58,897 bases of DNA from contig NZ_FNPL01000019.1 in assembly GCF_900107305.1 (NCBI RefSeq), positions 1 through 58,897 of the forward strand, read 5' to 3'. Origin of the DNA: Thermoactinomyces sp. DSM 45892. Lineage in GTDB: Bacteria > Bacillota > Bacilli > Thermoactinomycetales > Thermoactinomycetaceae. The translations under genes and the position numbers were made by a program. Positions 8,104-18,215 of the stretch are shown piece by piece (the stretch's first letter is position 1; every line of letters starts with the position of its first letter). Below the pieces are notes generated by a model. It worked only from the letters and a program-made list of their open reading frames with translations. It ran no database searches and was not told where the DNA came from.

Positions 8104-9269
8104 GTAAGTTCTACCTCCCAATCAGGAAGTTGTCTCTGGTATCGAGGATTCGCGTAAGGGATATGATCTGGTTTTATCAACTGACTCTCTTGCTGAATAG
8201 GGAGCCATTCTACTAATAAAAACTCTGCGCTAAATCCAGGACCCATTGCCATTAAGATGCCTTTTTCCTGTGCTAGATGTTGGTTTTGTAACTCATGTTG
8301 TAAGACAAACAGGACCGTTACTGAAGACATGTTACCAAAATCACGTAAAATTTCGGACGCGGAAGCAAAGGATTCGGCTGGCAATCCTGTAATCTCCTCA
8401 TAAGCTTGTAATACTTTTTTGCCACCAGGATGCGCCATCCATCTTTGTATATCTTTGTGTGTTAGACCCTGATTTTGAAGAAAGGATTGTAAAACAGGAC
8501 CCACTTCTTTTTTGACCAGAGTCGGGATCTCCTTAGAAAAAACGACCTTTAGACCGTCATCCTCTAAATCCCACCCCATTACATCTAAAGAATCAGGGAA
8601 AACTCGACTCTGAGATGAATGGTAATGCAAAAATGTGTCTTGAGGAACACGGATCGGTACTTCACTCCCTGTAACTAGAACTGCTGCCGCTCCATCAGCA
8701 AATAAGGACGTGGCTACTATATTGCTCTTGGAACGATCATTCTTACGAAAAGTAAGCCCACACAGCTCCACTGCTACCAGCAGTATCTTCTCATCTGGAC
8801 ACGCTCTTGCAAATTCCAAAGCTCGCGTTAAGCCAACTACTCCACCTGCACAGCCTAATCCCCAAATAGGGGTTCTTTTTATATGTGGATTCATGTTTAA
8901 TCGATGAACGAGATGCGCGTCAATACTAGGAGTCGCCAGTCCTGTGGTCGATACAAATATTAGATGGTCGATTTCACGAGTTTGATACCCACTCTGAGCC
9001 AGACATCTAAGAATTGCTTCTTCTCCTAATTTACACGCCATCTCGATATAGATTTGATTCCGTTGTGCGAAGGTATGATCTTCTTGAAACCATTCTAACG
9101 GCTGACTCATTCTACGTTGTTGGATAGCCGTATTTTCAAAGATAGATAAGTATCGATCAATGTGCTCCACAGAGTCCGAAAAAGTATGTTCAACATAGGA
9201 TTTTACGTCTGATTGTCTGAATATATGGGGAGGAACAGCAGTTCCTACAGCAACAATACGTGACACCAT
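8100..9269 (-). CDS. bpsA: Type III polyketide synthase (BpsA-like alkylpyrone synthase)
   Basis: The start is ATG 9269, directly after GAGGAGGGAT, giving 389 residues, the usual length for chalcone/stilbene-type synthases. The catalytic triad is visible: C140 in GLGCAGG, H280 in WMAHPGG and N313 in FGNMSS, plus the C-terminal GPGF segment. Such enzymes extend fatty acyl-CoA with malonyl-CoA to make alkylpyrones or alkylresorcinols. The overlapping downstream methyltransferase matches the Bacillus bpsA-bpsB pair. Product chain length cannot be predicted here. Confidence 0.9.
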   Translation of the reverse strand: MVSRIVAVGTAVPPHIFRQSDVKSYVEHTFSDSVEHIDRYLSIFENTAIQQRRMSQPLEWFQEDHTFAQRNQIYIEMACKLGEEAILRCLAQSGYQTREIDHLIFVSTTGLATPSIDAHLVHRLNMNPHIKRTPIWGLGCAGGVVGLTRALEFARACPDEKILLVAVELCGLTFRKNDRSKSNIVATSLFADGAAAVLVTGSEVPIRVPQDTFLHYHSSQSRVFPDSLDVMGWDLEDDGLKVVFSKEIPTLVKKEVGPVLQSFLQNQGLTHKDIQRWMAHPGGKKVLQAYEEITGLPAESFASASEILRDFGNMSSVTVLFVLQHELQNQHLAQEKGILMAMGPGFSAEFLLVEWLPIQQESQLIKPDHIPYANPRYQRQLPDWEVELT

Positions 9270-9367
9270 ATCCCTCCTCAAGTCGTTTTCTATACTATTC
9301 CCATTCAAATTGGAAACATGTAGAAAAAATAGAAATGATGAGGGAAAATATGTTGAATCGTTTACAA

Positions 9368-10066
9368 TCACATTTTATCTGCTTTCATCCCGTATCTACG
9401 TTCAGGTCGACCAATCGTTCCATATGCTAAATCTGCTCGAAGTCTCTCCGTCGAAACCAAATATTCGAGATAACGCCTCGCTGTCGTTCTACTCGCTCCT
9501 AGTTTTCTTCCTACTTGCTCAGCCGTCAATCCAGAGTCCCCATTCCCTAACACAACCCGCTCCACTTTTTCGAGTGTCGTCGGGTCAATCCCTTTCGGAA
9601 GTGACATCGTTTGGGATCCCTCTATTTCCCCCCGTACGCCCCGGTGTATGAGATAATCCACTTCGTCTTGGCCCATTACTTTCATTGAATGAATGAACTG
9701 AATTCGTTCTTTGTATTTATCCAGACTCTGTCTGAAACGATCCAACGTAATCGGCTTTACTAGATAATCAAAAACGCCACCACGCAAAGCTTCTTGGACA
9801 GTCCCCGTTTCTCCAGTAGCTGTCATCATGATAATATCTATGTCTTTATAAGTCTTTCTGATATACCATACTAAATCGCTTCCTGATATGTCTGGAAGAT
9901 ATACATCTAAAAGAACCAACTGTGGTCTCATCACTTCTAGATACTCTTTTGCTTCTTCCCCAGAACTCGCAATCGCTATTAATTTAAATCCTTTCATTTT
10001 CTCCAAAAAACGCCGATTAATCTCAGCAACTCGCCGATCATCCTCAATAATTAACACTTCTATCAA
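9368..10066 (-). CDS. CitB/DcuR-family response regulator
   Basis: The 232-residue protein has a receiver domain (1-120) with acidic pocket D9/D10, phosphoacceptor D54, and the KPI lysine near residue 105. A C-terminal winged-helix region (about 165-228) contains LTAEQVGRKLGASRTTARRYLEYL, typical of the CitT/DctR/MalR group. The start is TTG 10066 after a G-rich site, 23 nt inside the kinase gene, so the two are translationally linked. Targets of this group are usually dicarboxylate uptake genes, but none is nearby. Confidence 0.9.
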   Translation of the reverse strand: MIEVLIIEDDRRVAEINRRFLEKMKGFKLIAIASSGEEAKEYLEVMRPQLVLLDVYLPDISGSDLVWYIRKTYKDIDIIMMTATGETGTVQEALRGGVFDYLVKPITLDRFRQSLDKYKERIQFIHSMKVMGQDEVDYLIHRGVRGEIEGSQTMSLPKGIDPTTLEKVERVVLGNGDSGLTAEQVGRKLGASRTTARRYLEYLVSTERLRADLAYGTIGRPERRYGMKADKM

Positions 10067-10934
10067 GTCTCACATCCCCCTTCAATGGTAGAGTAATGGC
10101 AAAGAGAGTCCCATCCCAATCCCCTCTTTCTACCAACACAGTGCCACCATGCTCCTCTACAATCTGTTTTACTTTCCACAATCCAAAACCCCGTTTCTCA
10201 GAAGGTGTGATCGGTTTAGTCGAAAACCCTTTTTCAAAGATAAACGGAACAACCTCATCTCGAATCCCAAAACCATTATCTTCCACTTCTAAAACCAATC
10301 TATCTTCTACACATTCCATGAAAATCCGTATCTTTCTTTCACCTTGCACCTTTTGCAATTCTTCCATTGCATTTAAGACCAAATTACCTAACAACGAGAT
10401 AAATGATGTTATATTTAGAATATTAATATGTTCAGGAATATACGTAGCTGGATCAATCTGCAAAGCTACTTTCATTTCCCTTGCATGATTGTAATACCCA
10501 ATTAAGATGGCAGATATTCTTTTATCTTTCACTTTTTTAGTCCATGCTACTATCTGATCCTGATGAAGCTGAGATTCTTGTTGGATAAGTGATATAGCCT
10601 CGTCATATGATTGTAGCTGTATTAAACCAGAAATCGCATAAAGAGTATTTTGAAACTCGTGCGCTTTGACTCTCATCGACTCCATATATTCATGAACTTG
10701 GGATAATTCCTTATGCAACTCATTATGAATACGCTTTTTTATGTACTTGGACAATTTGATCGTAGCAAACCATTCGATAGCTAGAATCCCTATAGGAACT
10801 CCAAACATCCATCCGATATCGATTTCCCTATGCTCTCGGTACAGAAAGAAGATACCAACCAAGATCGCTAACATGTTTATCATACTAATCCAAAGAATTA
10901 CCTTTGTCCGCAATGTCCAGCACCGATTCAGCAC
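10044..10934 (-). CDS. CitA/DcuS-type histidine kinase without extracytoplasmic sensor
   Basis: The 296-residue kinase has two membrane segments close together (12-32 and 42-58), a short coiled linker and the DcuS/CitA-type dimerisation motif with phospho-histidine H92 in KAHEFQNTLYAISGL. The ATPase part shows the N box (NLVLNAMEEL, about 190), VEDNGFGI, a GFSTK segment and GFGLWKVKQIVEEHGG. Typical members have 520-550 residues with a periplasmic PDC domain and a cytoplasmic PAS; both are missing here. The signal may be sensed in the membrane or by a partner. GTG start with AAGGAGG upstream. Confidence 0.88.
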   Translation of the reverse strand: MLNRCWTLRTKVILWISMINMLAILVGIFFLYREHREIDIGWMFGVPIGILAIEWFATIKLSKYIKKRIHNELHKELSQVHEYMESMRVKAHEFQNTLYAISGLIQLQSYDEAISLIQQESQLHQDQIVAWTKKVKDKRISAILIGYYNHAREMKVALQIDPATYIPEHINILNITSFISLLGNLVLNAMEELQKVQGERKIRIFMECVEDRLVLEVEDNGFGIRDEVVPFIFEKGFSTKPITPSEKRGFGLWKVKQIVEEHGGTVLVERGDWDGTLFAITLPLKGDVRLDRSVNY

Positions 10935-11083
10935 TAAACGGGTACCTCCTTCATGTAAGTTCGGTCTTCAAGAATAAAAATATTTACAGTATCTAAATAA
11001 CAACATTCTATTAAATTTACTTGGTAAACATTTTACCTCATATATCAAAAAAATGGCTATCATTTTGACTCTCAATCTATAAA

Positions 11084-11118
11084 AAAAATCAGGAGCCTAT
11101 TGCAAGCTCCTGATTTTT
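11084..11118 (-). terminator. Terminator of the conjugation-like operon
   Basis: A 13-bp perfect stem, AAAAATCAGGAGC (11084-11096) with GCTCCTGATTTTT (11106-11118), with A/T tails on both sides, directly after the last small membrane gene. It can act in both directions. Confidence 0.85.
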
Positions 11119-11124
11119 ATAATG

Positions 11125-11406
11125 CTAGCTCCATATTTTAAAGCGCATCAGCAAATAGCGAAATCCTCCTACCAGTCCCGCAAATAGAAAAGCATCTAAC
11201 AACGAAAACTGATCTGATGCCCATATCACCGTAAAAGCTGCCACTCCCCATCCAAGCGGAATGATAAAGGGTCTTATGAAATAACTTATGATACACAAAA
11301 AGATAATACTCATGACCGCCACTGCGTTCCCAAAAGCGAATCCCATAAAGTAACTAATAAGAAAGATCTCAAGAAAAGGCCCTATTGTTTTTATTAGCTG
11401 TTTCAC
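11125..11406 (-). CDS. Small multi-spanning membrane protein
   Basis: The protein is 93 residues from GTG 11406, which has GGTGGTGGAG just upstream; a TTG at 11421 lacks such a site. About three to four hydrophobic segments fill nearly the whole chain, with a positively charged C-terminal end (MRFKIW). It is the last gene of the conjugation-like operon, 36 nt after the VirD4-like ATPase, and before a terminator. I do not recognise the family. A membrane partner of the apparatus is the natural guess, unsupported by motif. Confidence 0.6.
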   Translation of the reverse strand: MKQLIKTIGPFLEIFLISYFMGFAFGNAVAVMSIIFLCIISYFIRPFIIPLGWGVAAFTVIWASDQFSLLDAFLFAGLVGGFRYLLMRFKIWS

Positions 11407-11442
11407 TCTCCACCACCCCAAACTGATGTCTGTTGAACAGAT

Positions 11443-14043
11443 TTAATCATGGATGTTGTAGTTTTCGGTCATATATTCAGCAATTTGGGGATCAATCTCT
11501 TCAATGGGTCGGGCTTCAGCAGACTGCCTCATTATCTCTAATCCCCAATCCAATCCCCATCTCCTAGCAAACCCTAGTTCCTCTGTGCGGTGATCAGCTA
11601 TTTTTCCATCTGGCAAATAAACAAACGGCGGATCATTTTCAACTACACACACTGTCGTATGACTACGTTGATTTTTCTTGGTCCGTAAATAAACGGCGAC
11701 ATTTCTCTCCTGTAATCGTTCTAAGAAGGTTGTCTTAACGGATCCGCGAGTCAGGCTTTCTACCTCATCGGCCCCCTCATGCTGGGCACAACTTAAAATC
11801 ATTCCAATATTGCCCTTTATGGCCTGCATAAAATTCTCTTCATGAAATGAGTCAATATCTCTCGTAACCAGTCCGATCCCAAAATTATACTTTGCATCCT
11901 CTGATAATAAAGCCGTCACAACAGGGATCTGAACGAGATGAGCTTCTTCCACTAGCATAAGGTGGAATCTAGCACTGTAGTCGCGTTGTTTAGAATACTG
12001 ATGGTAGAGATGAACGAGATGTCCAACGGTTACTTTCACTTCATTGTCTTGCATATCATACAAATCAAAAAGCACGAGGTGTCCTTCATCCATTGCCTTC
12101 TTGTAAGCAAACAATGACTCTTTTTGTAGGAAAATTCTTCGCATAGTCGGATCTTGTAGTAAAGGGTCAATTTGGGCCAAAATCGGTTCAATTTCCAAGT
12201 TCATCTGTTGATCAAATTTAGCCCAATACCTTTTTACATAAGGATCTTTTCCATTTTCAAGAACACTTTGACGAAACTTCTCATTACGGAAAAAATCATC
12301 GATTCCCAGCACTGTGTGAGTCACATTATCCTCTAGTAAACTATGAATTGCCATAGCTAATAAACGGCGTGTGCGAGCTTGTAAGTCACCTGGAATCTGT
12401 TTAAACAATAAGATATCAGCGATCTGTTCCGACAGCTCATTAACAGGAATATCGGGAATGGAATGTAGTAAATTAAGCCCTACTACATGTGTCGTATCAG
12501 TACTTAGATTAAAATGGTGTATCTTTTCTTTTGGAATATGGACTCCTGTTCCTTCTAAATAACGCAATCGATTTTCAATTATCGCAATAATTTCTCTAGC
12601 AGGATCGATTATGGTAAAGCCAGGGGCTTCTGGATTTTGAATCCAATCATCAATCATCGACTGAATGATTTCAGCTCCTGCACTCGATTTACCCATCCCA
12701 CTCGCTCCTGTTAAAAGAAAGTGCCTACTAAGGTGCTCATGGGGTACTCTTACTTCTCGTGTGTAGAGAGGATGTTTCACTTTTCCAATCAAGACCCCAT
12801 CCGTCCACTCATTTTCTGCTAAGGAACGTTGATTTTGAGAAATGTGTAAGAGCTTCCCTCGAGGATCTTCATCATTTAGCTCAGGGTCTTGGTAAATAAA
12901 ATGAGTGGCAGGTGGCAAGTGAAATAAATTAGCCATCTCTTCTCCTGACCAAATCATGAAGCTACCTGGTAGTGGAGTCGGGATCGGGTTCGCATCCGCC
13001 ATCGGATTCCAACGAGATTGTAGCCAGAATCGAATCGCACCATCATAATTCATCGTCGTTGTAATCGACTCTGCAGTGGATCGAATCACGGAAACAGCTT
13101 GTGGCGAATTCGACCAAATCGATAACCTCATTTTAAAAGGAAGTTCACGTCCTGTTGTACGTTTTATGAGACTAATCTTCCTTTGCTTTTCTTCGGGGTC
13201 CAAGTCACTCATTTTTTTATCTTTCAAATCATCATATGCACCTTCAAATCTCTTCTCAAATCTGCTCCATTTTACAGGAGAAAATTGAAGATCGATAAAA
13301 GATCCAGGTCGTAAACAGTTTAAGACATCTCCTAACATACTAGCCTTTTTTTGCTCTAGAGAAGCCAACGGCAAGCCCTTTCTCTTTCCCCATCGGTCGG
13401 TAAATATTCCGCCTACTCCACCCGCTGTAGGTTGTGGAAATTGGCTTGGTTTTAAATCGTGAATCTCCGCGTTTGGATACGTACCCCGAATCGTATCAAT
13501 CACACTACTCTTTTTGTCGAGCGGAAATGAAAGATATATGCCGATCTCATTACTGCCAAGTGGCATAGCAAATCGTAATCGGAACCAAGGGGGACCCCAT
13601 AAAATTCGGTGACGACGATGGCGATGCATCTCTCCAAAAGTACGAGTTAAGACCGTTATTTTTTCAATATCTAAAATCGTATCGTCGGAAGGCAAAATCC
13701 GAATATACCTGGCTTGCAGAAGAGCTTGTTGTCGGTAATAACGGTACAATATATAACCTCCAACCGCCCACAATACTGCTCCTATAGCCGCTACCAACAA
13801 ACCCCAAAATAAAACTTGCAGTGCTACATCCCATAGAGAGCCAGCTGTATCCACTACCACCTTTTTCGTTTCGTTTGCAACAATCTGACCCGTTTTTCTT
13901 CCTTCTAACGTTTCTTCTAGATAAGGCCAAACTTGTACTAAGAGCAAAAGAACACCTACTGGTATGACCATATAGAGCAATACAATCCTAGGAATTCCTT
14001 TGAGCTGATTATCGCCGCCTTTGGGCTCTTTTAGCCAACTCAT
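11443..14043 (-). CDS. VirD4/HerA-like membrane-anchored secretion ATPase
   Basis: The protein is 866 residues from ATG 14043 (AGGTGGGG 9 nt upstream); a GTG at 14118, overlapping the previous stop, would add 25 residues. Two N-terminal membrane segments (about 20-40 and 80-105) are followed by a large unrecognised region and an ATPase core with Walker A GASGMGKSS near residue 447 and Walker B LMLVEEAH near 695. This plan fits coupling proteins or DUF87/HerA-like motors of type IV secretion. It fills the position of the coupling ATPase in the operon. No relaxase is present nearby for it to serve. Confidence 0.75.
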   Translation of the reverse strand: MSWLKEPKGGDNQLKGIPRIVLLYMVIPVGVLLLLVQVWPYLEETLEGRKTGQIVANETKKVVVDTAGSLWDVALQVLFWGLLVAAIGAVLWAVGGYILYRYYRQQALLQARYIRILPSDDTILDIEKITVLTRTFGEMHRHRRHRILWGPPWFRLRFAMPLGSNEIGIYLSFPLDKKSSVIDTIRGTYPNAEIHDLKPSQFPQPTAGGVGGIFTDRWGKRKGLPLASLEQKKASMLGDVLNCLRPGSFIDLQFSPVKWSRFEKRFEGAYDDLKDKKMSDLDPEEKQRKISLIKRTTGRELPFKMRLSIWSNSPQAVSVIRSTAESITTTMNYDGAIRFWLQSRWNPMADANPIPTPLPGSFMIWSGEEMANLFHLPPATHFIYQDPELNDEDPRGKLLHISQNQRSLAENEWTDGVLIGKVKHPLYTREVRVPHEHLSRHFLLTGASGMGKSSAGAEIIQSMIDDWIQNPEAPGFTIIDPAREIIAIIENRLRYLEGTGVHIPKEKIHHFNLSTDTTHVVGLNLLHSIPDIPVNELSEQIADILLFKQIPGDLQARTRRLLAMAIHSLLEDNVTHTVLGIDDFFRNEKFRQSVLENGKDPYVKRYWAKFDQQMNLEIEPILAQIDPLLQDPTMRRIFLQKESLFAYKKAMDEGHLVLFDLYDMQDNEVKVTVGHLVHLYHQYSKQRDYSARFHLMLVEEAHLVQIPVVTALLSEDAKYNFGIGLVTRDIDSFHEENFMQAIKGNIGMILSCAQHEGADEVESLTRGSVKTTFLERLQERNVAVYLRTKKNQRSHTTVCVVENDPPFVYLPDGKIADHRTEELGFARRWGLDWGLEIMRQSAEARPIEEIDPQIAEYMTENYNIHD

Positions 14044-14117
14044 ACCACGTAACCCCACCTTTTTTGAATCAACCATCACATTGATCCATAATCTTCTGGA
14101 AACAAAAGATTCTACCA

Positions 14118-15686
14118 CTATTTACGTCGGATTTTCCCAAGCCTAGTAGAAGTGTTTGAAGCATACTGATTGATCTTATTTAGCATGTTGCGCAAGCCAG
14201 GGTCCGCAATCCCCTTGTCTGGCTTCCCAGAAAACGTTGTATTTAATACTCCATACAACTCTTTTCGTTTCCACATAACTCCTACCACTAAAATCAATTG
14301 CATAATGATGGTCCATGAGTATCCATAATCCTTAGGCGGAGTTAGGCGATAAAGGAAATTAGAGATCGTAAGTAAGATACTTAAAAAGACGCCTAATATG
14401 ATTTTGATTAATTGATATCCTAAAAATGTTTTTAACCAATTGACCGCAATACTCGACCATGCAGGATAGAGTGCTAGCAGCAGCGCGATCGGAGCAAATA
14501 GAGCAAATATGATAAAGAAAAATTGATAGAGAATCACTGCCCCTGCTGTTAAAAAGAACACGATGCCAATGACAAAGTGGGTAATTCCGAGTAACAATAG
14601 AATGCTGAGTCGTTGGAAAGTTCCTTTGGTTGTCATCATGATATTAGGGGGATTTCCATCTGTCCCGAGTACTTCTTGTTTTACAACCTGTTTCCTAGCT
14701 TCACTACCAGGCTTTTGGCTTAGTAACTTCTTAGCCCTAGCATAATTAACAGCATCGGAGCCATCCACATTGCCATATTGAAGCATCAAGTAGGGTTCAT
14801 AAATAAGTAGATGATACACTTGATCTGCTAAGCGAAACGGATAAGTAACAGGAGACGCTTTCACTTCATTTGAGTTTTGTGGTTTTCCAGCACCGTTTCG
14901 GATCCCATCTACTACATCATCTTCAGAACTTCCTCCATCGGTTCCCACATCACCTAGATTTAATGAAATCCCCATCAACTCCGTACTGATCCCACTACTA
15001 ATCGCATTTAGATCCTTCATAATCCCACCAGCATTCGCAAAGAAGGCTAACGATGCCATGAAGATCACCATCATCGTAATAATGCTTGAAACCGCATTTG
15101 TCTGATCTCGTTTATATAGTCCTCTGTAAGCAAACCAAGCTCCAGAAATTACGATGACAAATAAGATGAATCCGCCCCATAACCCTTTGCCCGATACGAT
15201 GGTAGTACCATTAAAGCCAGCAAACTGTTGAATCGTTTTTTCAACCGTTTCAGCAAATTCATTTACAATATCTAATGAAAATGCACTCTGGATAGCAGAA
15301 ATAACGGTAAAGTCCCAGCTAAGGATTACTTGCCAGATCGTATTATCTAGTTGATACAAGGTATAATGCCCGATGTTTTCAGCCCTTTCGGCTATATCCC
15401 ACCAGTTTTGTCCATCCGCTTCAAACTCCAAAGTGTACCGGCTCGAATCATATCTGGCATAGTTTACTTCATAACCTGCTTCTTTTGATTTCTTTATCTT
15501 TTCTTCCGGGAATCTTGTAAAAACATCAAACAACATATTGTTGCCTTCTGCGCTTTGTGTTTGGACTTCCCCTGTAGCTGTGGAGCTTTCTTGCCCTGTT
15601 TCTTCTGCATAGACCAGATCACGGCTACATATGAGGCAGATAAACAGAAGGATGAAGCTCATCGGTAGCCATCTTTTTTTGTTCAT
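14118..15686 (-). CDS. ConG/VirB6-like polytopic membrane protein with signal peptide
   Basis: The 522-residue protein starts with a clear signal peptide (cleavage near residue 27, VYAEE), an external domain of about 130 residues, then at least six hydrophobic segments between 165 and 480 and a basic C-terminal tail. VirB6/TrbL-type proteins with N-terminal signal and large loops form the inner channel of Gram-positive conjugation machines (ConG of ICEBs1). Identification rests on topology, size and position between the VirB4-like and VirD4-like ATPases rather than on motifs. Confidence 0.65.
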   Translation of the reverse strand: MNKKRWLPMSFILLFICLICSRDLVYAEETGQESSTATGEVQTQSAEGNNMLFDVFTRFPEEKIKKSKEAGYEVNYARYDSSRYTLEFEADGQNWWDIAERAENIGHYTLYQLDNTIWQVILSWDFTVISAIQSAFSLDIVNEFAETVEKTIQQFAGFNGTTIVSGKGLWGGFILFVIVISGAWFAYRGLYKRDQTNAVSSIITMMVIFMASLAFFANAGGIMKDLNAISSGISTELMGISLNLGDVGTDGGSSEDDVVDGIRNGAGKPQNSNEVKASPVTYPFRLADQVYHLLIYEPYLMLQYGNVDGSDAVNYARAKKLLSQKPGSEARKQVVKQEVLGTDGNPPNIMMTTKGTFQRLSILLLLGITHFVIGIVFFLTAGAVILYQFFFIIFALFAPIALLLALYPAWSSIAVNWLKTFLGYQLIKIILGVFLSILLTISNFLYRLTPPKDYGYSWTIIMQLILVVGVMWKRKELYGVLNTTFSGKPDKGIADPGLRNMLNKINQYASNTSTRLGKIRRK

Positions 15687-15704
15687 CCACTCTACTCCTT
15701 TTTT

Positions 15705-18215
15705 CTAAGAGGTACCAGTCCGCCTAGTGATCCGTTCAATTGTAATTCCTGTTTGAGGCTTCTTATTTGAACCCGGTCTGGTGTCGAATGCATGAAAAAT
15801 TCGTTCCTCTACTATTTGAATCTCTAGTTCATTGACACGTTTTTCAAGATCCGATAGCAAGCACATTCCTGTTGGTAGATTACGAATTCTCTCCACATTG
15901 TACTCATTCGCTTCGATGCCTAAGATATCACAAGCGGCCTCTGCTTCTCGCTGGTCACGACATCGAAAAACAAATCGACAACCTAAATTGGATCGGATCT
16001 CTTCCCCTAGTAAATCCTTTGCATTCTGGCTAATTAGATAGATAGCCGCATTTTTACTTCTACCTGTTCGAACTAGCTCCTCTAAAATCGCTCTTCCTTC
16101 ACGAACCTTCGCTAATCTCCACGATTCGTCAAAAAGAACAAGTTTAAAACCATCACCTGTCTGATGAGAGAATCTCCTTGAAAAGTCCGAGATTGCCATC
16201 AACAGAGCAATTCCCATACGTCCAAAATCCGTTTGACTCTCTTCTGGTAGCTGTAGATCCTCAATCTGCAAGATGGTTAGCGGCTTCGATAAATCGATTG
16301 CCTCTTGACTACCGTCACCAAACAAAAGCTGTCCTTGACCCGATGTCGCTAAATATTGAAGAACATCTACCATCTCTCCTAAACTCTCTTGCCGTTTCTC
16401 TGGTGCTAGTTTATTCGATTCGATCAAAGATTTTAGCACTGCTGTCATCGATGGCCTCGGATCATTTTGTACAACATAGTCCACCGCTTTTCCAATCGAA
16501 ATCGCTTCATAGGTGCCATCAGCCGCTCTCGATAAAAATTGGAGAATTCGTTTGGCCGTTTCACCCGATGCGGTCAACTCGGTCGGATTATGAGCTCCTG
16601 ATAAAGGGTCTAATTTCCCTCGATCCTCTATGCTTGCTCGTAGAGTAACCACCCGGGAGATCGGCTTTAACTCAGGTAATACCTCCGGCCAGTGACCTCG
16701 CTCATCTTTGGGGTCAAAAATAAGTACTTTTGAGCCATTTAAAAGGGCTTGGTAAGCCAGTAAGTTTGCGCCCAGTGACTTCCCAGCTCCGAGTGATCCT
16801 ATAAAAGCAGCAGAAGCAGTCGTACTTAACCTAGGATCTTTAGGCCCACGATCATGCTGGAAAAACACCGGCAGGTTTTGTGACATCCCGATAAAGTGCC
16901 CTAGGCCATCCCCTAATTGACGCGTTGCACCAAACATCCCTGCCGCTACAGCAGTGGGGTCCATGTGATGAATATAATCCGTAATGTAACGCTTAGAGCC
17001 TGGTAAAAATTCATTAAATGCACGCCACTGGTCCCCGTATGGAACTTCAATTTGAACCATCATGTCACTATACAAATCTTTGATCAATTGAATTCGCATA
17101 TGTAACTCTTCAACCGTTGTAGCAGAAACACATAGCACGATGGATGTCGTTAGTAACGGAAACTTGTCCGTTCGCAGATTGTTCTCTAACTCTAGAGCTT
17201 CTTGTCGACTGTTTAAGATATGAAAAGAAGTATCTTCTCCACTCTCAGACGCATGCTCATCTTCTGCTTTTAGCTCTTTTTTCTTATTTTGAACTTGAGC
17301 TAATGCCTTACTATACTCAATGGTTTCCGTTCTAACAGAAGCTTCAACGGGAAACGAAAGTTTTTGTAACTGATACAACCATTCAATCCCAGGAAACGGT
17401 GCTTTATCCGGGATGTGTGAGATGGTCAAAAAAGCCATGTATCCTTTTCGAGAAACTCCCTGAACAAATTGCTCTACTTCCAAGCGACGCCCCGCAGTAG
17501 CAGTAAACGATCCTTCTGCTAAAGTTAGAACATCACGTCCAGGACGGAGTGCTTTTTTTCCTTGTATGTGAACAGGAGTAGCCTCTGGTTTCCAATTTTT
17601 TCTCTTGGGAGTCCTAGCTATTCCTCGGTAAAAACTACGTCTAATCAACCACTCAAAATCTTCAGTCATCACTCTTCGTACACGAAAACAACTATTGATT
17701 CGAGAGTAAAACAGCTCCTCCTGAGTTCGGTATGTATGAATCTCTTCTTCAAAAATTTCAGGAATTTCAGTTCCCGAACGAGCCAGCAAATATCGCTTAA
17801 AATCCTTCCATACATATGTGAGATCTGCAAAAATAGAACCGTTTTTCACTTGGCTTTCCTTTAGCTTGATTCCTAAATAAAAGCGATGCGAATGTACACC
17901 CTTCCCCACTAGGTGGTCCATACTCGCCTCAATAAATCCAGCGCCCGCCTTCCCGAGATCAGGAGATAGCTGGTTACGTAGTCCCGATCGATGCTCTTCT
18001 AGGCTGTGAAATTCGGGGACGACAAGTGCATGTGTATCAGCTTGTATATTCCAGTAGAGGGTTTCCAGATTTCCAAGAAGATCCAGCTGCTCATCCACCG
18101 AGCGGAAATCGTAGTTAAAAGGTTGCAACTCATAATAGGCAGAGACGGTTCCATCAATGCCAAAAATAAGATTTTGCTCAAAGTATTTAATCGGAAAGGG
18201 AATGTTCGGCATCAT
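15705..18215 (-). CDS. ConE/VirB4-like conjugation ATPase
   Basis: The 836-residue protein has the two-part VirB4/ConE layout: an N-terminal domain rich in beta structure (1-400) and a motor domain with Walker A SLGAGKSLGANLL near residue 475 and Walker B LVLFDESWRLA near 695, followed by SKNAAIYLISQNAKDLL. ConE-type ATPases power Gram-positive conjugation from the membrane. ATG 18215 follows AGGAGG by 6 nt and lies inside the upstream tcpE-like gene (29-nt overlap), so translation is coupled. Confidence 0.88.
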   Translation of the reverse strand: MMPNIPFPIKYFEQNLIFGIDGTVSAYYELQPFNYDFRSVDEQLDLLGNLETLYWNIQADTHALVVPEFHSLEEHRSGLRNQLSPDLGKAGAGFIEASMDHLVGKGVHSHRFYLGIKLKESQVKNGSIFADLTYVWKDFKRYLLARSGTEIPEIFEEEIHTYRTQEELFYSRINSCFRVRRVMTEDFEWLIRRSFYRGIARTPKRKNWKPEATPVHIQGKKALRPGRDVLTLAEGSFTATAGRRLEVEQFVQGVSRKGYMAFLTISHIPDKAPFPGIEWLYQLQKLSFPVEASVRTETIEYSKALAQVQNKKKELKAEDEHASESGEDTSFHILNSRQEALELENNLRTDKFPLLTTSIVLCVSATTVEELHMRIQLIKDLYSDMMVQIEVPYGDQWRAFNEFLPGSKRYITDYIHHMDPTAVAAGMFGATRQLGDGLGHFIGMSQNLPVFFQHDRGPKDPRLSTTASAAFIGSLGAGKSLGANLLAYQALLNGSKVLIFDPKDERGHWPEVLPELKPISRVVTLRASIEDRGKLDPLSGAHNPTELTASGETAKRILQFLSRAADGTYEAISIGKAVDYVVQNDPRPSMTAVLKSLIESNKLAPEKRQESLGEMVDVLQYLATSGQGQLLFGDGSQEAIDLSKPLTILQIEDLQLPEESQTDFGRMGIALLMAISDFSRRFSHQTGDGFKLVLFDESWRLAKVREGRAILEELVRTGRSKNAAIYLISQNAKDLLGEEIRSNLGCRFVFRCRDQREAEAACDILGIEANEYNVERIRNLPTGMCLLSDLEKRVNELEIQIVEERIFHAFDTRPGSNKKPQTGITIERITRRTGTS

